Shown here: positions 54,312 to 62,719 of the stretch, piece after piece
Layout of the letters: every line of letters begins with the position of its first letter
Position numbering within the stretch: the first letter of the stretch is position 1
NCBI RefSeq assembly: GCF_900475595.1
Contig: NZ_LS483397.1
Span: 1,087,001-1,151,000 of the forward strand
DNA length: 64,000 nt
Reading direction: 5' to 3'
Source: Streptococcus uberis
GTDB taxonomy: Bacteria > Bacillota > Bacilli > Lactobacillales > Streptococcaceae
The notes under the pieces: generated by a model
What the model saw: only the letters and a program-made list of their open reading frames with translations
What the model was told of the DNA's origin: nothing
The model's database searches: none
Program-made: the position numbers and the translations under genes

Positions 54312-56219
54312 TTACAAATCTAATTGTGTACCAATTTCTTCCCACTCCAACATGAGACTCTCTTGTTTCTGATTTAAGAGATCTAATTCTTTTTGGTCAT
54401 CAATTAATTGTCCTGGATCATTGGTTGATTGCATGCGGTTTTCAATTTCTACAATGCTTTGATCCACTTCTTCTAACTGGTTTTCCACTTCTTGTAATCG
54501 TCTTTGCAGTTTGCGGATTTCCTTTTGGTTTTCTTTTTGTAAGTGATAATTATTCTGAAGGGTCTCCGCTGGCTGCTCACTTTTTTCTTCTTCCTGGAGG
54601 CGAGCTAATTCTTCTAGCTCTGCTTTCTTCTCTAGGTAATAATCATAATCACCTAGGTAAAGGGTGGAACCTGTTTCAGAGATTTCCAATACTTTGGTGG
54701 CTATGCGATTGATAAAATAACGGTCATGGCTGACAAACAAGAGCGTGCCATCGTAGTCCAAGAGTGCATTTTCCAGTACTTCTTTGCTGTCGATGTCTAG
54801 ATGGTTGGTAGGCTCATCAAGGAGCATGACATTTTTATTTTCCATGGACAATTTGGCTAGTAAGAGGCGGGCTCTTTCTCCCCCTGATAGCATGCCAACA
54901 GATTTTTTGACATCGTCCCCGGAAAAAAGGAAGGCTCCTAGTCGGTTATGAATGTCGACTTCTGCTGTTCTTGGGAAGTCTCCCCAAAGTTCTTCTAAGA
55001 CACTATTGCTTTTAGTGAGTCGAGATTGGGTTTGGTCGTAATAACCGATGTCCACATTTGCACCATATTTGACTTGACCTTTGATAAATGGAATCTGTTT
55101 GATAATGGATTTCATTAGGGTTGACTTTCCAATACCGTTAGGTCCCACAATAGCAATGGCATCGTATTTTGTTACTTCTAGATTAATGGGTTCTGACAAA
55201 ACCTCTTGGTCATAGCCAATGGCGGCATCCGTCACCGTTAAAACGACATTTCCTGATGGTTTTTCAGCATGAAAGGTCATGTGAGCAGACTTTTGTGAAG
55301 AAACCGGATTATCGAGCCGTTCTATTTTTTCCAACTGCTTGCGTCTTGCCTGAGCCCGTTTAGTAGTAGAAGCCCGAACAATATTTTTTTGGACAAAGTC
55401 TTCCAATTTGGCAATTTCTTTTTGTTGCTTTTCAAATTGTTTGGCTTGACTAGCAATTTTCTCGGCCTTTAAGTCAATGAATCTTGAATAGTTCCCGACA
55501 TAACGATCAATCCCTTGTCGGTTCAAATCCAATGTAATGGTTGCAACCTTATCTAGGAAATATCGGTCGTGACTAACAATGATTAGGGCACCTTGATAGT
55601 TAGCTAAGTAATTTTCCAACCAGGCAATGGTGTCAATATCCAAGTGGTTTGTCGGCTCGTCCAAAACTAATAACTCTGGTTTTTCCAGAAGCATTTTGGC
55701 TAAAGCCAGACGGGTGTTTTGTCCCCCTGATAAGGCAGCAATGGGCATATCCCACATGGACTCATCGAATTTAAAACCATTCAAAATGGCTTTAATATCT
55801 GATTCATAAGAAAAACCGTTCCTAAGGCGAAAGCTTTCTGTCAGACGGTCATAATCATGCATCAGCTTGTCAAGATCAGTGCCTGTTAACATGCCCATAT
55901 CCGCTTCCATTTGCCGCAATTTTTGTTCATCTTGGCGCAAATCATCAAAGACATGTAACATTTCTTGGTAAATGGTTTGATCCGACTGGAAACGACTATC
56001 CTGGGCTAAATAAGATAAGGTTAAATCCTTCTTGCGTGTGATTTCTCCACTGGTTGGACTTTCTTCACCAACCAAAATTTTTAATAGCGTGGATTTCCCG
56101 GCACCATTAGGACCAACCAGGGCAATGCGGTCACGCTCATCTACTTGGAGATTGATATTTTCAAAAAGGACGTCACCTGAAAAAGAACGTTCAATTTTAG
56201 AGGCTTGTAAAATAATCAT
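54312..56219 (-). CDS. ABC-F family ATPase (translation factor type, Uup/YdiF-like)
   Basis: The protein has 635 residues. Two ABC cassettes carry Walker A GPNGAGKSTLLK and GPNGIGKSTLMK. The signatures are LSGGQNTRLALAK and LSGGERARLLLAK, and the Walker B sites LLVLDEPTNHLD and VMLLDEPTNHLD. There are no transmembrane segments. The linker between cassettes is rich in basic helices, and the C-terminal ~90 residues form a coiled coil as in Uup. ABC-F proteins act on the ribosome; antibiotic-resistance members also exist, but nothing here points to that. Confidence 0.93.
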   Translation of the reverse strand: MIILQASKIERSFSGDVLFENINLQVDERDRIALVGPNGAGKSTLLKILVGEESPTSGEITRKKDLTLSYLAQDSRFQSDQTIYQEMLHVFDDLRQDEQKLRQMEADMGMLTGTDLDKLMHDYDRLTESFRLRNGFSYESDIKAILNGFKFDESMWDMPIAALSGGQNTRLALAKMLLEKPELLVLDEPTNHLDIDTIAWLENYLANYQGALIIVSHDRYFLDKVATITLDLNRQGIDRYVGNYSRFIDLKAEKIASQAKQFEKQQKEIAKLEDFVQKNIVRASTTKRAQARRKQLEKIERLDNPVSSQKSAHMTFHAEKPSGNVVLTVTDAAIGYDQEVLSEPINLEVTKYDAIAIVGPNGIGKSTLMKSIIKQIPFIKGQVKYGANVDIGYYDQTQSRLTKSNSVLEELWGDFPRTAEVDIHNRLGAFLFSGDDVKKSVGMLSGGERARLLLAKLSMENKNVMLLDEPTNHLDIDSKEVLENALLDYDGTLLFVSHDRYFINRIATKVLEISETGSTLYLGDYDYYLEKKAELEELARLQEEEKSEQPAETLQNNYHLQKENQKEIRKLQRRLQEVENQLEEVDQSIVEIENRMQSTNDPGQLIDDQKELDLLNQKQESLMLEWEEIGTQLDL

Positions 56220-56232
56220 ACCTCCATTGTAG

Positions 56233-56262
56233 CAAAAAATACCCCGTTCTGGGGCATTTTTA
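56233..56262 (-). terminator. Terminator of the matrixin-like protease gene
   Basis: AATGCCCC and GGGGTATT form an 8-bp stem with one G-U pair, followed by TTTTTT on the minus strand. Confidence 0.75.
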
Positions 56263-56267
56263 GAATG

Positions 56268-56999
56268 CTATTTCTCATTTTGATAAAGAGCACGCACAGC
56301 TTCCATATCTGTCTCTTGAATCCCATAAAAAGATCCTGAAGATTGCATGACGGATTCCTTATCGTCTTTATGGTCTAAACCAATACTATGACCCAGTTCA
56401 TGCTCTGCCGTATGGACAATCCTTTCAGAATTATAGCCGTACTGGTTATCAAGCAAATAATAGGCGTTCAAGTATACATCAGCATGACGAATCACTTTTA
56501 AGAGTTCTTGACTCTGTACCTTGGCAATGCCGGCCGCATCAAGACTGGCATCACTAGTCTCATCCGCAACAATATCAGCCTGGTCTTCTGAATCAACTAG
56601 CTTGAACTGAAAGAGTCCTGTACTGTTCCAATTATTTAGGGCTGCTTGATAAGCATTGACAAAAATGGGATTTGTGGTTTTGATGTAAACACCGGCCTCA
56701 TTTTTAGTCCATTTAACCCCATCTTGATGCTGGTAATGATCAGAAGTTACTTTCTGACTAAGTTTGTCTTGCAACTTAGCATCCGAATCTTTCCAAATAT
56801 TATAGAAAGTAACGACCTGATTACTGATGTTAGAGATGGTATTAGCCAACTGAGAATCACTATGGTTAGCATAATAAAGCAAGCCAAAAATAATAATGGC
56901 TAATAAAAGGATAGTTTGAATAAACCCCCAAATAATAGACCAAAGCCATTTTAAGAGGGTTAAAGGTAACCACAAAATAGCTTTAATAAATCGTTTCAT
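56268..56999 (-). CDS. Membrane-anchored zinc metalloprotease (matrixin-like, M10)
   Basis: The protein has 243 residues. One hydrophobic segment (LLLAIIIFGLLYYAN) follows the short N-terminus, so the protease domain should face outward. The zinc site is TAEHELGHSIGLDHKDD, the HExxHxxGxxH of metzincins, followed by the Met-turn ESVMQSSGSFYG. The preceding region YLNAYYLLDNQYGYNSERIVH has the matrixin layout. The substrate is unknown. The start lacks a strong ribosome-binding site. Confidence 0.88.
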   Translation of the reverse strand: MKRFIKAILWLPLTLLKWLWSIIWGFIQTILLLAIIIFGLLYYANHSDSQLANTISNISNQVVTFYNIWKDSDAKLQDKLSQKVTSDHYQHQDGVKWTKNEAGVYIKTTNPIFVNAYQAALNNWNSTGLFQFKLVDSEDQADIVADETSDASLDAAGIAKVQSQELLKVIRHADVYLNAYYLLDNQYGYNSERIVHTAEHELGHSIGLDHKDDKESVMQSSGSFYGIQETDMEAVRALYQNEK

Positions 57000-57020
57000 A
57001 TCACATCCAACTTCCTATCT

Positions 57021-57806
57021 TTAAGACAGCCTTTCTTCCTTCACATAATGTATTGGTAGCCAATCTAAAAGACGATCCAACTGTTGGTTCCAGTAATACC
57101 AATCATGTGTACCATGATCTTTTTGATAGTCAAGGTCTAAGCCCATGTCTTTTAATTGAGCAACAGCTATCTCATTAGCCTGGAACAAAAAATCCTCATA
57201 GCCACACCAAGCATAGAATTTGGTTTTCAAGTCAGATTCCGAAACCATGCTTGTCAAGAAATGCTTTTCAATGTCTGGCATTTCAATGGAACCAAAAACG
57301 CCTGTCCAATAAGCCTTTTCCTCTTCTAATACCTCTTCTAAAGCAAAGTCAGGACTTGCTAGGGCTCCTGAAAAAGAAGCAGCATAAGAAAAACGATTGG
57401 TCTTCAAGGCCAATTTAAAGGCACCGTAACCACCCATCGATAAACCAGCAATAAAGGTTTTCTCGCGTTTTTGTGTCATATTTGGAAAGAAATTATACAA
57501 AACTTCCGGTAACTCTTCTGCAATGGCTTTATAGTATTTCAAACCATAGGCTGTATCGGTATACCATCCTAAATCAGTGGAAGGCATAACAATAATAAGA
57601 TTGGTATGACGCACTAAGCGTTCAATATTAGTCCGTTTTTGCCAAGAATTTTCATTACCACCCATGCCATGCAAGAGGTAAAGAACAGGAATATCCTGAT
57701 CCCCTCTTTCAGCCTCTTCAAGACTAGATTGATCTGGATAGATGACATTAACTTGTCTTTCCATTTGCAAGACTTCTGAACGGTATTCAATATGAATGGA
57801 TGCCAT
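57021..57806 (-). CDS. estA: Esterase of the EstA/esterase D family
   Basis: The protein has 261 residues. [14 protein letters not shown] supplies the oxyanion site, [14 protein letters not shown] holds the nucleophile Ser, and the C-terminal His is in [21 protein letters not shown]. This matches tributyrin esterase EstA of streptococci and lactococci, which hydrolyses short acyl esters. There is no signal peptide. It lies downstream of the RNase J2 gene, as I recall for S. pyogenes, but a terminator separates them. Confidence 0.9.
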   Translation of the reverse strand: MASIHIEYRSEVLQMERQVNVIYPDQSSLEEAERGDQDIPVLYLLHGMGGNENSWQKRTNIERLVRHTNLIIVMPSTDLGWYTDTAYGLKYYKAIAEELPEVLYNFFPNMTQKREKTFIAGLSMGGYGAFKLALKTNRFSYAASFSGALASPDFALEEVLEEEKAYWTGVFGSIEMPDIEKHFLTSMVSESDLKTKFYAWCGYEDFLFQANEIAVAQLKDMGLDLDYQKDHGTHDWYYWNQQLDRLLDWLPIHYVKEERLS

Positions 57807-57844
57807 AACTCCTCCTAAATTTATATGAACTGATTTGTGATAAA

Positions 57845-57870
57845 GAAAGAGGTTATCACTAACCTCTTAA
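57845..57870 (-). terminator. Terminator of the RNase J2 gene
   Basis: AAGAGGTTA and TAACCTCTT form a 9-bp stem with a 4-base loop, then a T-rich tract on the minus strand. Confidence 0.75.
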
Positions 57871-57898
57871 GTAAGATATCATTTTTGTCTTCTTTATG

Positions 57899-59563
57899 TT
57901 ACTGACGCACTTCCATGACAACAGGTAAAATGGCTGGACGACGTTTGGTTTGATCAAACAAGAACTTCGATAATTCATCTCGAACAGAAGCTTTCAATTC
58001 ACCCCAATCAAAATTATCTTGTTGCAAGTAATTTTCAACAGTCGTGTTAACCAGATCAGCACTTTCTCTTAAAATGTCACGGCTTTTCTTAACATAGACA
58101 AAGCCTCTTGTGTTGACTTTAGCTTTAGAAACAATGCGTTTTTCACGTTTATTAACGGTAATGGCCACGATAAAAATCCCATCTTCGGATAAGACTTTAC
58201 GGTCTCTAAGAACGATATTACCAACATCACCGATGGCATTACCATCAATCATGACATCACTTGCTGGAACGCCCCCTTCGTGCAGGAAACCTTCCTCATT
58301 TAAGATCATAATATCGCCACGTTTCATAATGTAGATATTTTCAGGGTAAAGACCAACTTCCTCAGCCAAAGCCGCATGAGCGGCCAAGTCCCTGTATTCC
58401 CCTTGAACTGGGAAGAGATACTTAGGTCTAATCAAGTTAATCATTAGCTGCAAGTCACGACTGTTGGCATGACCAGAAACCCGTAAGTTTTGTGTAATGA
58501 GTTTAACACTGCCACCTGCTTTATAAATCAAGTTTTCAACACGCGCTACCATAGCTTCTTTTGACACATTTGGAGTTGTCACGATATAGACCAAGTCTCC
58601 TGTTGTGATGTTCACATAACGGTGACGACCCGATGCCATTTTTTGCAAGCTATTAATAGGTTCACCCATTCGACCAGCTTCTAAAATGATGAGCTCATGA
58701 TCTTCATATTTTGCCATATCTTTTGGTTTGATCAATAATTTTTCATCAACGATGGTCAATTTTTTCAAACGAATGGCTGTACGGATAATATTCTCAATAT
58801 CAGACCCCGTTAAAACAACACGTCTGCCATGACAAGCCGCTGAATCAAAAACTTGCTGAATACGAACCAAGTTGGAAGCAACCGCAGCTACGATCACTCG
58901 TCCTTCTGCTTCACCGATAACATGATCCATTTCCTCACCAACTTCTGATTCACTGGCAATTTGGATGTTTGATGTGGCATTGGCTGACGCCGAAAGCAGA
59001 GCTAAAACACCTTCCTTACCGATTTCAGCAAGTCGGGAAAGATCAGTTTGGTAAAACTCACGCGCTGCTTGGTCAAATTTAAAATCACCAGTATAAACAA
59101 TATTCCCTTGGTCAGTACCAATGACTATCCCTAAACTATCTGGAATAGAATGGGTGGTTTTAAAGAAAGAAACCAATCCATCTTTAAACTCAATTTCTGT
59201 TTCACTGTCAACCACATGGAAATTTTTGAATTTCTTAGTGCTATTGTTGGCTTTGACAAATAATTTGGCCAACTCAATGGTCAACTCAGAACCAAATACA
59301 GGCACAGAGACTTCTGATAATAAGTAAGGCAAAGCACCAATAGCATCCGCATGTCCATGGGTCAGGAAGACACCTTGAACCTTGTCTTTGTTTTCAATCA
59401 CATAATCTAAATTAGGGATGACAACATCAACCCCCAATTGTTCATTTTCTGGGTATTTCAATCCTGAATCCAAGATAAAAATTGACTCATTCACTTCAAC
59501 CAAATAGAAGTTTTTCCCATACTCACGCACGCCACCAAGGGCGATTATTTTAATATCACTCAT
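57899..59563 (-). CDS. rnjB: Ribonuclease J2
   Basis: The protein has 554 residues, a beta-lactamase/beta-CASP RNase. The motif that is HxHxDH in RNase J1 reads HGHADA here (His69, His71, Asp73, Ala74), and the HSIPDSLG motif remains. Loss of the second metal ligand is typical of J2, which acts mainly as the partner of J1. It takes part in mRNA decay. The C-terminal domain (ILRESADLVNTTVENYL and following) is present. It has its own terminator. Confidence 0.92.
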   Translation of the reverse strand: MSDIKIIALGGVREYGKNFYLVEVNESIFILDSGLKYPENEQLGVDVVIPNLDYVIENKDKVQGVFLTHGHADAIGALPYLLSEVSVPVFGSELTIELAKLFVKANNSTKKFKNFHVVDSETEIEFKDGLVSFFKTTHSIPDSLGIVIGTDQGNIVYTGDFKFDQAAREFYQTDLSRLAEIGKEGVLALLSASANATSNIQIASESEVGEEMDHVIGEAEGRVIVAAVASNLVRIQQVFDSAACHGRRVVLTGSDIENIIRTAIRLKKLTIVDEKLLIKPKDMAKYEDHELIILEAGRMGEPINSLQKMASGRHRYVNITTGDLVYIVTTPNVSKEAMVARVENLIYKAGGSVKLITQNLRVSGHANSRDLQLMINLIRPKYLFPVQGEYRDLAAHAALAEEVGLYPENIYIMKRGDIMILNEEGFLHEGGVPASDVMIDGNAIGDVGNIVLRDRKVLSEDGIFIVAITVNKREKRIVSKAKVNTRGFVYVKKSRDILRESADLVNTTVENYLQQDNFDWGELKASVRDELSKFLFDQTKRRPAILPVVMEVRQ

Positions 59564-59712
59564 GTTACTCCTTTAAACATTTTTTATTACATACGGTCCT
59601 TATCATTGTAAGTCGATTTACTGCTTTGTAGCTAAGCTACAGTCTTAAATAGTATACCACATTTTTCCAACTTTTTCTTGGGTGAATGCCCTATTAAGGC
59701 CACTTTTTTTAA

Positions 59713-59748
59713 GGAAAAAAGCCTCTAACCTAAAGGCTAGAGACTAAT
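59713..59748 (-). terminator. Terminator of the TrpXYZ-type transporter operon
   Basis: GTCTCTAGCC and GGTTAGAGGC form a 10-bp stem with two G-U pairs, followed by TTTTTT on the minus strand, past the ATPase gene. Confidence 0.8.
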
Positions 59749-59753
59749 CTTTT

Positions 59754-60512
59754 TTAGTCAAATAATAAATAGTAATCCGAAATAGTCATTTGAGCTTTCT
59801 GCTCTTTATTGAGATCTTTGATGATTTTACCATCTTTCATGACAATGAGACGATTGCCATAAGTCAAAGCATCTTCCATATGGTGTGTAATCATGAGGGC
59901 TGTTAATTGGTCCTGACTAACAAAATGATCCGTTAAAGCCATGAGGGAACGGCTGGTCCTAGGATCTAGAGCTGCAGTATGTTCATCTAATAACAATAGG
60001 TCCGGCTTCTTTAAAGTTGCCATTAACAGACTTAAAGCCTGACGCTGACCTCCAGATAAGAGACCTGTCGGCGTGTCTAAGTGATTTTCTAAACCATTGC
60101 CCGTTCGTGCCAATAATGCCTTAAAGGTATCTTTTTTGCTAGCGATACTGCGTTTTAGCAATTGTCGTTTCTGTCCCCGTTTTTCTGCAATCAAGAGGTT
60201 TTCAGCAACCGTCATACGAGGTGCTGTTCCCATTTTGGGATCCTGAAAAACACGTGCTAAGAAGCTGGCTCTTTTTTCAGCTGGCATATAGGTCACATCT
60301 TGCCCCAAAATCTTGATTTGACCACTGCTCAAAGTGAGGTTGCCAGCAATAACATTAAACAACGTCGATTTGCCTGCCCCATTACCACCTAAAACGGTAA
60401 TGAAATCATGTTCATAGATGGTCAAGGTAACCTTGTCCAAGATGGTTTTAGAATCGTCAAATCCATTATTAACCACCAAACTAGCATCAATGAGTTCAAT
60501 TATTTTTTTCAT
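59754..60512 (-). CDS. trpZ: ABC transporter ATPase (TrpZ type)
   Basis: The protein has 252 residues. Walker A is LGGNGAGKSTLFN, the signature is LLSGGQRQALSLLMA, Walker B is LLLLDEHTAALD and the switch His is in MITHHMEDAL. Walker B ends in EHT where most have EPT, a common variant in this family. It energises uptake with the adjacent permease and binding protein. Its ATG overlaps the permease stop by four bases, so it is coupled. The tryptophan assignment rests on the operon leader. Confidence 0.8.
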   Translation of the reverse strand: MKKIIELIDASLVVNNGFDDSKTILDKVTLTIYEHDFITVLGGNGAGKSTLFNVIAGNLTLSSGQIKILGQDVTYMPAEKRASFLARVFQDPKMGTAPRMTVAENLLIAEKRGQKRQLLKRSIASKKDTFKALLARTGNGLENHLDTPTGLLSGGQRQALSLLMATLKKPDLLLLDEHTAALDPRTSRSLMALTDHFVSQDQLTALMITHHMEDALTYGNRLIVMKDGKIIKDLNKEQKAQMTISDYYLLFD

Positions 60513-61378
60513 CTGCTCACCTTAATCCCTTTAAAGAAACGTTGTCTCAAAACAGGTACCATGAGACAAAGCGCTAAGACAATGGCACTAAATAATTTCA
60601 AATAGTTGGTATTGAAGCCCAAGGCAATTACAAGCATAATAAGAAATTGGTAGAGGATTGAACCTACTATAATAGCGACCAAGCGTTCAAAAAGCGTCAA
60701 TCCTGTCGAGTAGAGAACTTCACCAATAATGATGCTTGCCAAACCGATGACAATAACACCAATCCCTTTGGAAACATCTGCATAACCATCTTGTTGACTG
60801 ACAAGAGCACCTGATAAACCAATCAAGGCATTTGAGACAAGCAGTCCCATCATTTCCATGCGGTCCGTATGTATGCCAAAACTCTTAGCCATCTCACGGT
60901 TATCACCCGTGGCAATATAAGCCTGGCCAAGATCAGTATAGAGAAAATAAATCAGTAAGAAGATAATGACCAGAACGGCTAGGAATCCCATGAGAAGATT
61001 ATTAACCTCTGAAGAAAATGGAAGGTAATCTTGCAGGCGTTTTAAGTCATGAAGCCCTAAATTGGCCCGTCCCATAACCATTAGCATAATAGAGTTACAA
61101 GAGGTCATAACCAAAATCCCCGCCAAAATAGTTGGAATTTTTCCCTTGGTATATAAAAGACCCGTTATGAGACCTGCCAAAGCTCCCGCTGCCATCCCTA
61201 AAATGGTTGCTAATATAGGATTAAGGCCCTGATTAAGGGCTGTAACAGCTACTGCTCCCCCTAAAGGAAAGGAGCCTTCTGTGGTCATATCAGGAAAATT
61301 TAAAATACGAAAGGTCAAATAGATGCCTAAACCAAGTACACCCCATAAAAGACCTTGTGAAACTGCTGAGATAATCAT
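60509..61378 (-). CDS. trpY: ABC transporter permease (TrpY type)
   Basis: The protein has 289 residues with about eight to nine hydrophobic segments. The start MIISAVSQGLLWGVLGLGIYLTFRIL and LNFPDMTTEGSFPLGGAV belong to the branched-chain-type permease family found with PF04392 binding proteins. It forms the membrane channel of the transporter. It is 15 bases after the binding-protein gene and overlaps the ATPase gene. Confidence 0.8.
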   Translation of the reverse strand: MIISAVSQGLLWGVLGLGIYLTFRILNFPDMTTEGSFPLGGAVAVTALNQGLNPILATILGMAAGALAGLITGLLYTKGKIPTILAGILVMTSCNSIMLMVMGRANLGLHDLKRLQDYLPFSSEVNNLLMGFLAVLVIIFLLIYFLYTDLGQAYIATGDNREMAKSFGIHTDRMEMMGLLVSNALIGLSGALVSQQDGYADVSKGIGVIVIGLASIIIGEVLYSTGLTLFERLVAIIVGSILYQFLIMLVIALGFNTNYLKLFSAIVLALCLMVPVLRQRFFKGIKVSR

Positions 61379-61393
61379 AAGTACCCCTTTCTC

Positions 61394-62389
61394 CTATTTG
61401 TTAAGAATATCAGATTCTTTTTGCAAAGCTTCTGGGATCGTCACTCCCAGTTTATCAGCCACAGCTTTATTAATGACGGGTTTCCCATTGTCAACGACTT
61501 TAACAGGTACTTGTGAAACGGATTTACCAGCCAATAACTTCTTAACCTGCTTGGCTGTTTCTACCCCTAGTTGGTATTGGTTTTGGTTAACGGATGCCAG
61601 ACTACCATCTCTAACCATAGTATCGACGCTGGAGTAGACTGGCAAGTTGGCAGCATTGCTTGCGCTGACCACAGAGGCAAAGGCCGAAGCAATGGTGTTG
61701 TCTTGTGGGATAAATAAAGCATCTACCTTCTGTGTCAGAACTGACATGGTTGATGGTACTTCATTTGTTGAAGGAACTGCATAAGGGATAACTTCAAACC
61801 CTTTTACTTTGGCAAAAGCTGTAAAGTCTTTAACTTGTGAAAGGGAATTGTCCTCATTGCTAGCATAGAGCACTCCGATTTTTCTCACTTGTGGCGTTAG
61901 ACTTTTAATCAGTTGAACGGTTTGTTTTAAGGGCACCTTGTTGGATAATCCTGTAACATTTCCCTCTGGTTTGTCTAGGTTTTTTACTAACTTTGCACCT
62001 ATGGGATCCGAAATAGCCGACATGACAACAGGTACTTTTTTACTGCTAGTTGCTAATCCTTGGGCTGCTGGTGTAGCAATTCCAATGACGATATCATTGC
62101 CTTTGTCTACCAGTTGGTGGCTCATGGTCTGTATTTTACTTTGGTCGCCTTCAGCATTCATTAGTGTGATTTGCAGTTTTTGATGAGAACTTGGATTTTT
62201 TTGCAGTTCGTCTTCAATGCCTTTTTCAATTTGGTCAAGTGCCTCATGAGTTACCAATTGTAAGATACCGATTTTGACCACTGGTTTTTGTTTTAATGCT
62301 AGTTGTTTATTGTCTTTCTCAAAAAAGAGGGATAAAAAAACCAGACTTGTGATCATAATGAGTGTTGCTATTAAACTTTTATTTTTCAT
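61394..62389 (-). CDS. trpX: ABC transporter substrate-binding protein (TrpX, PF04392 family)
   Basis: The protein has 331 residues. The N-terminus LIATLIMITSLVFLSLFF is hydrophobic but has no lipobox; the whole protein has no cysteine, so it is either anchored by this segment or released. The mature part begins VVKIGILQLVTHEALDQIEKGIEDEL, followed by the type I periplasmic-binding fold (IVIGIATPAAQGLA, VPVVMSAISDPIGAKLV). It captures the substrate, probably tryptophan, for the permease and ATPase downstream. AAAGGAG precedes the ATG. An attenuator with two Trp codons controls the operon. Confidence 0.8.
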   Translation of the reverse strand: MKNKSLIATLIMITSLVFLSLFFEKDNKQLALKQKPVVKIGILQLVTHEALDQIEKGIEDELQKNPSSHQKLQITLMNAEGDQSKIQTMSHQLVDKGNDIVIGIATPAAQGLATSSKKVPVVMSAISDPIGAKLVKNLDKPEGNVTGLSNKVPLKQTVQLIKSLTPQVRKIGVLYASNEDNSLSQVKDFTAFAKVKGFEVIPYAVPSTNEVPSTMSVLTQKVDALFIPQDNTIASAFASVVSASNAANLPVYSSVDTMVRDGSLASVNQNQYQLGVETAKQVKKLLAGKSVSQVPVKVVDNGKPVINKAVADKLGVTIPEALQKESDILNK

Positions 62390-62416
62390 TCATATCTCCT
62401 TTCATTGTCCTGTTTA

Positions 62417-62462
62417 TGCAAAAAGAAAAAGCACCCAGTCAGAGAATCTACTAAGCGCTTTT
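62417..62462 (-). terminator. Attenuator terminator in the trpXYZ leader
   Basis: AAAAGCGCTTAGT and ACTGGGTGCTTTT form a 13-bp stem with several G-U pairs, followed by a T-rich tract. It lies between the leader peptide and trpX, where a terminator would serve only regulation. Confidence 0.8.
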
Positions 62463-62477
62463 TTATCAGAGTATTAG

Positions 62478-62522
62478 CGCATAGATACTTTTTAGAAGTG
62501 CTCTAAAAGTCGTATCTATGCG
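62478..62522 (-). promoter_or_regulatory. Antiterminator-region hairpin of the trpXYZ leader
   Basis: CGCATAGATAC and GTATCTATGCG form a perfect 11-bp stem, extended inward by ACTTTTAGA with TCTAAAAAGT. A copy of GCATAGATA also lies in the end of the leader peptide gene, so the two copies can compete for the same partner. Confidence 0.7.
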
Positions 62523-62539
62523 AGTCCATAAACACAACT

Positions 62540-62584
62540 TTATCTATGCCAGCTTTGCCAATTTGTCATCATAGTTGTGTTCAT
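62540..62584 (-). CDS. Trp-containing leader peptide of the trpXYZ operon
   Basis: The 14-residue peptide MNTTMMTNWQSWHR has Trp at positions 9 and 12. AAAGGAAG lies eight bases upstream of the ATG. The first codons (AACACAACT) can pair with AGTTGTGTT just after the stop codon (62531-62539), forming a hairpin around the Trp codons. Ribosome stalling at these codons when charged tRNA-Trp is short would change this pairing. The gene is too short to be a metabolic protein; position and content indicate a regulatory leader peptide. Confidence 0.82.
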   Translation of the reverse strand: MNTTMMTNWQSWHR

Positions 62585-62613
62585 TTCTTGGACTTCCTTT
62601 CGTTTTTTTATTC

Positions 62614-62641
62614 ATTATAGCTTAATTTTTAGAAATTGCAA
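62614..62641 (-). promoter_or_regulatory. Promoter of the trpXYZ operon
   Basis: TTGCAA (62636-62641), a 16-base spacer and TATAAT (62614-62619) on the minus strand. Transcription should start near 62607, about 20 bases before the leader peptide. Confidence 0.75.
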
Positions 62642-62680
62642 GACTTTAGAGAAAATTTTTTCAAGTGGGACCTGCCTTTA

Positions 62681-62689
62681 TGTTATAAT
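62681..62689 (+). promoter_or_regulatory. Extended -10 promoter of the RqcH/FbpA gene
   Basis: TGTTATAAT (hexamer 62684-62689) lies about 30 bases before the ATG at 62720. The -35 is weak. Confidence 0.6.
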
Positions 62690-62719
62690 GATAGGACGAA
62701 ACGACAGAAAGGAGAAACC

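Noticed and set aside
62417..62607. T-box riboswitch in the trpXYZ leader
   Set aside because: The conserved T-box sequence and specifier arrangement are not visible; a leader peptide with Trp codons explains the region better.
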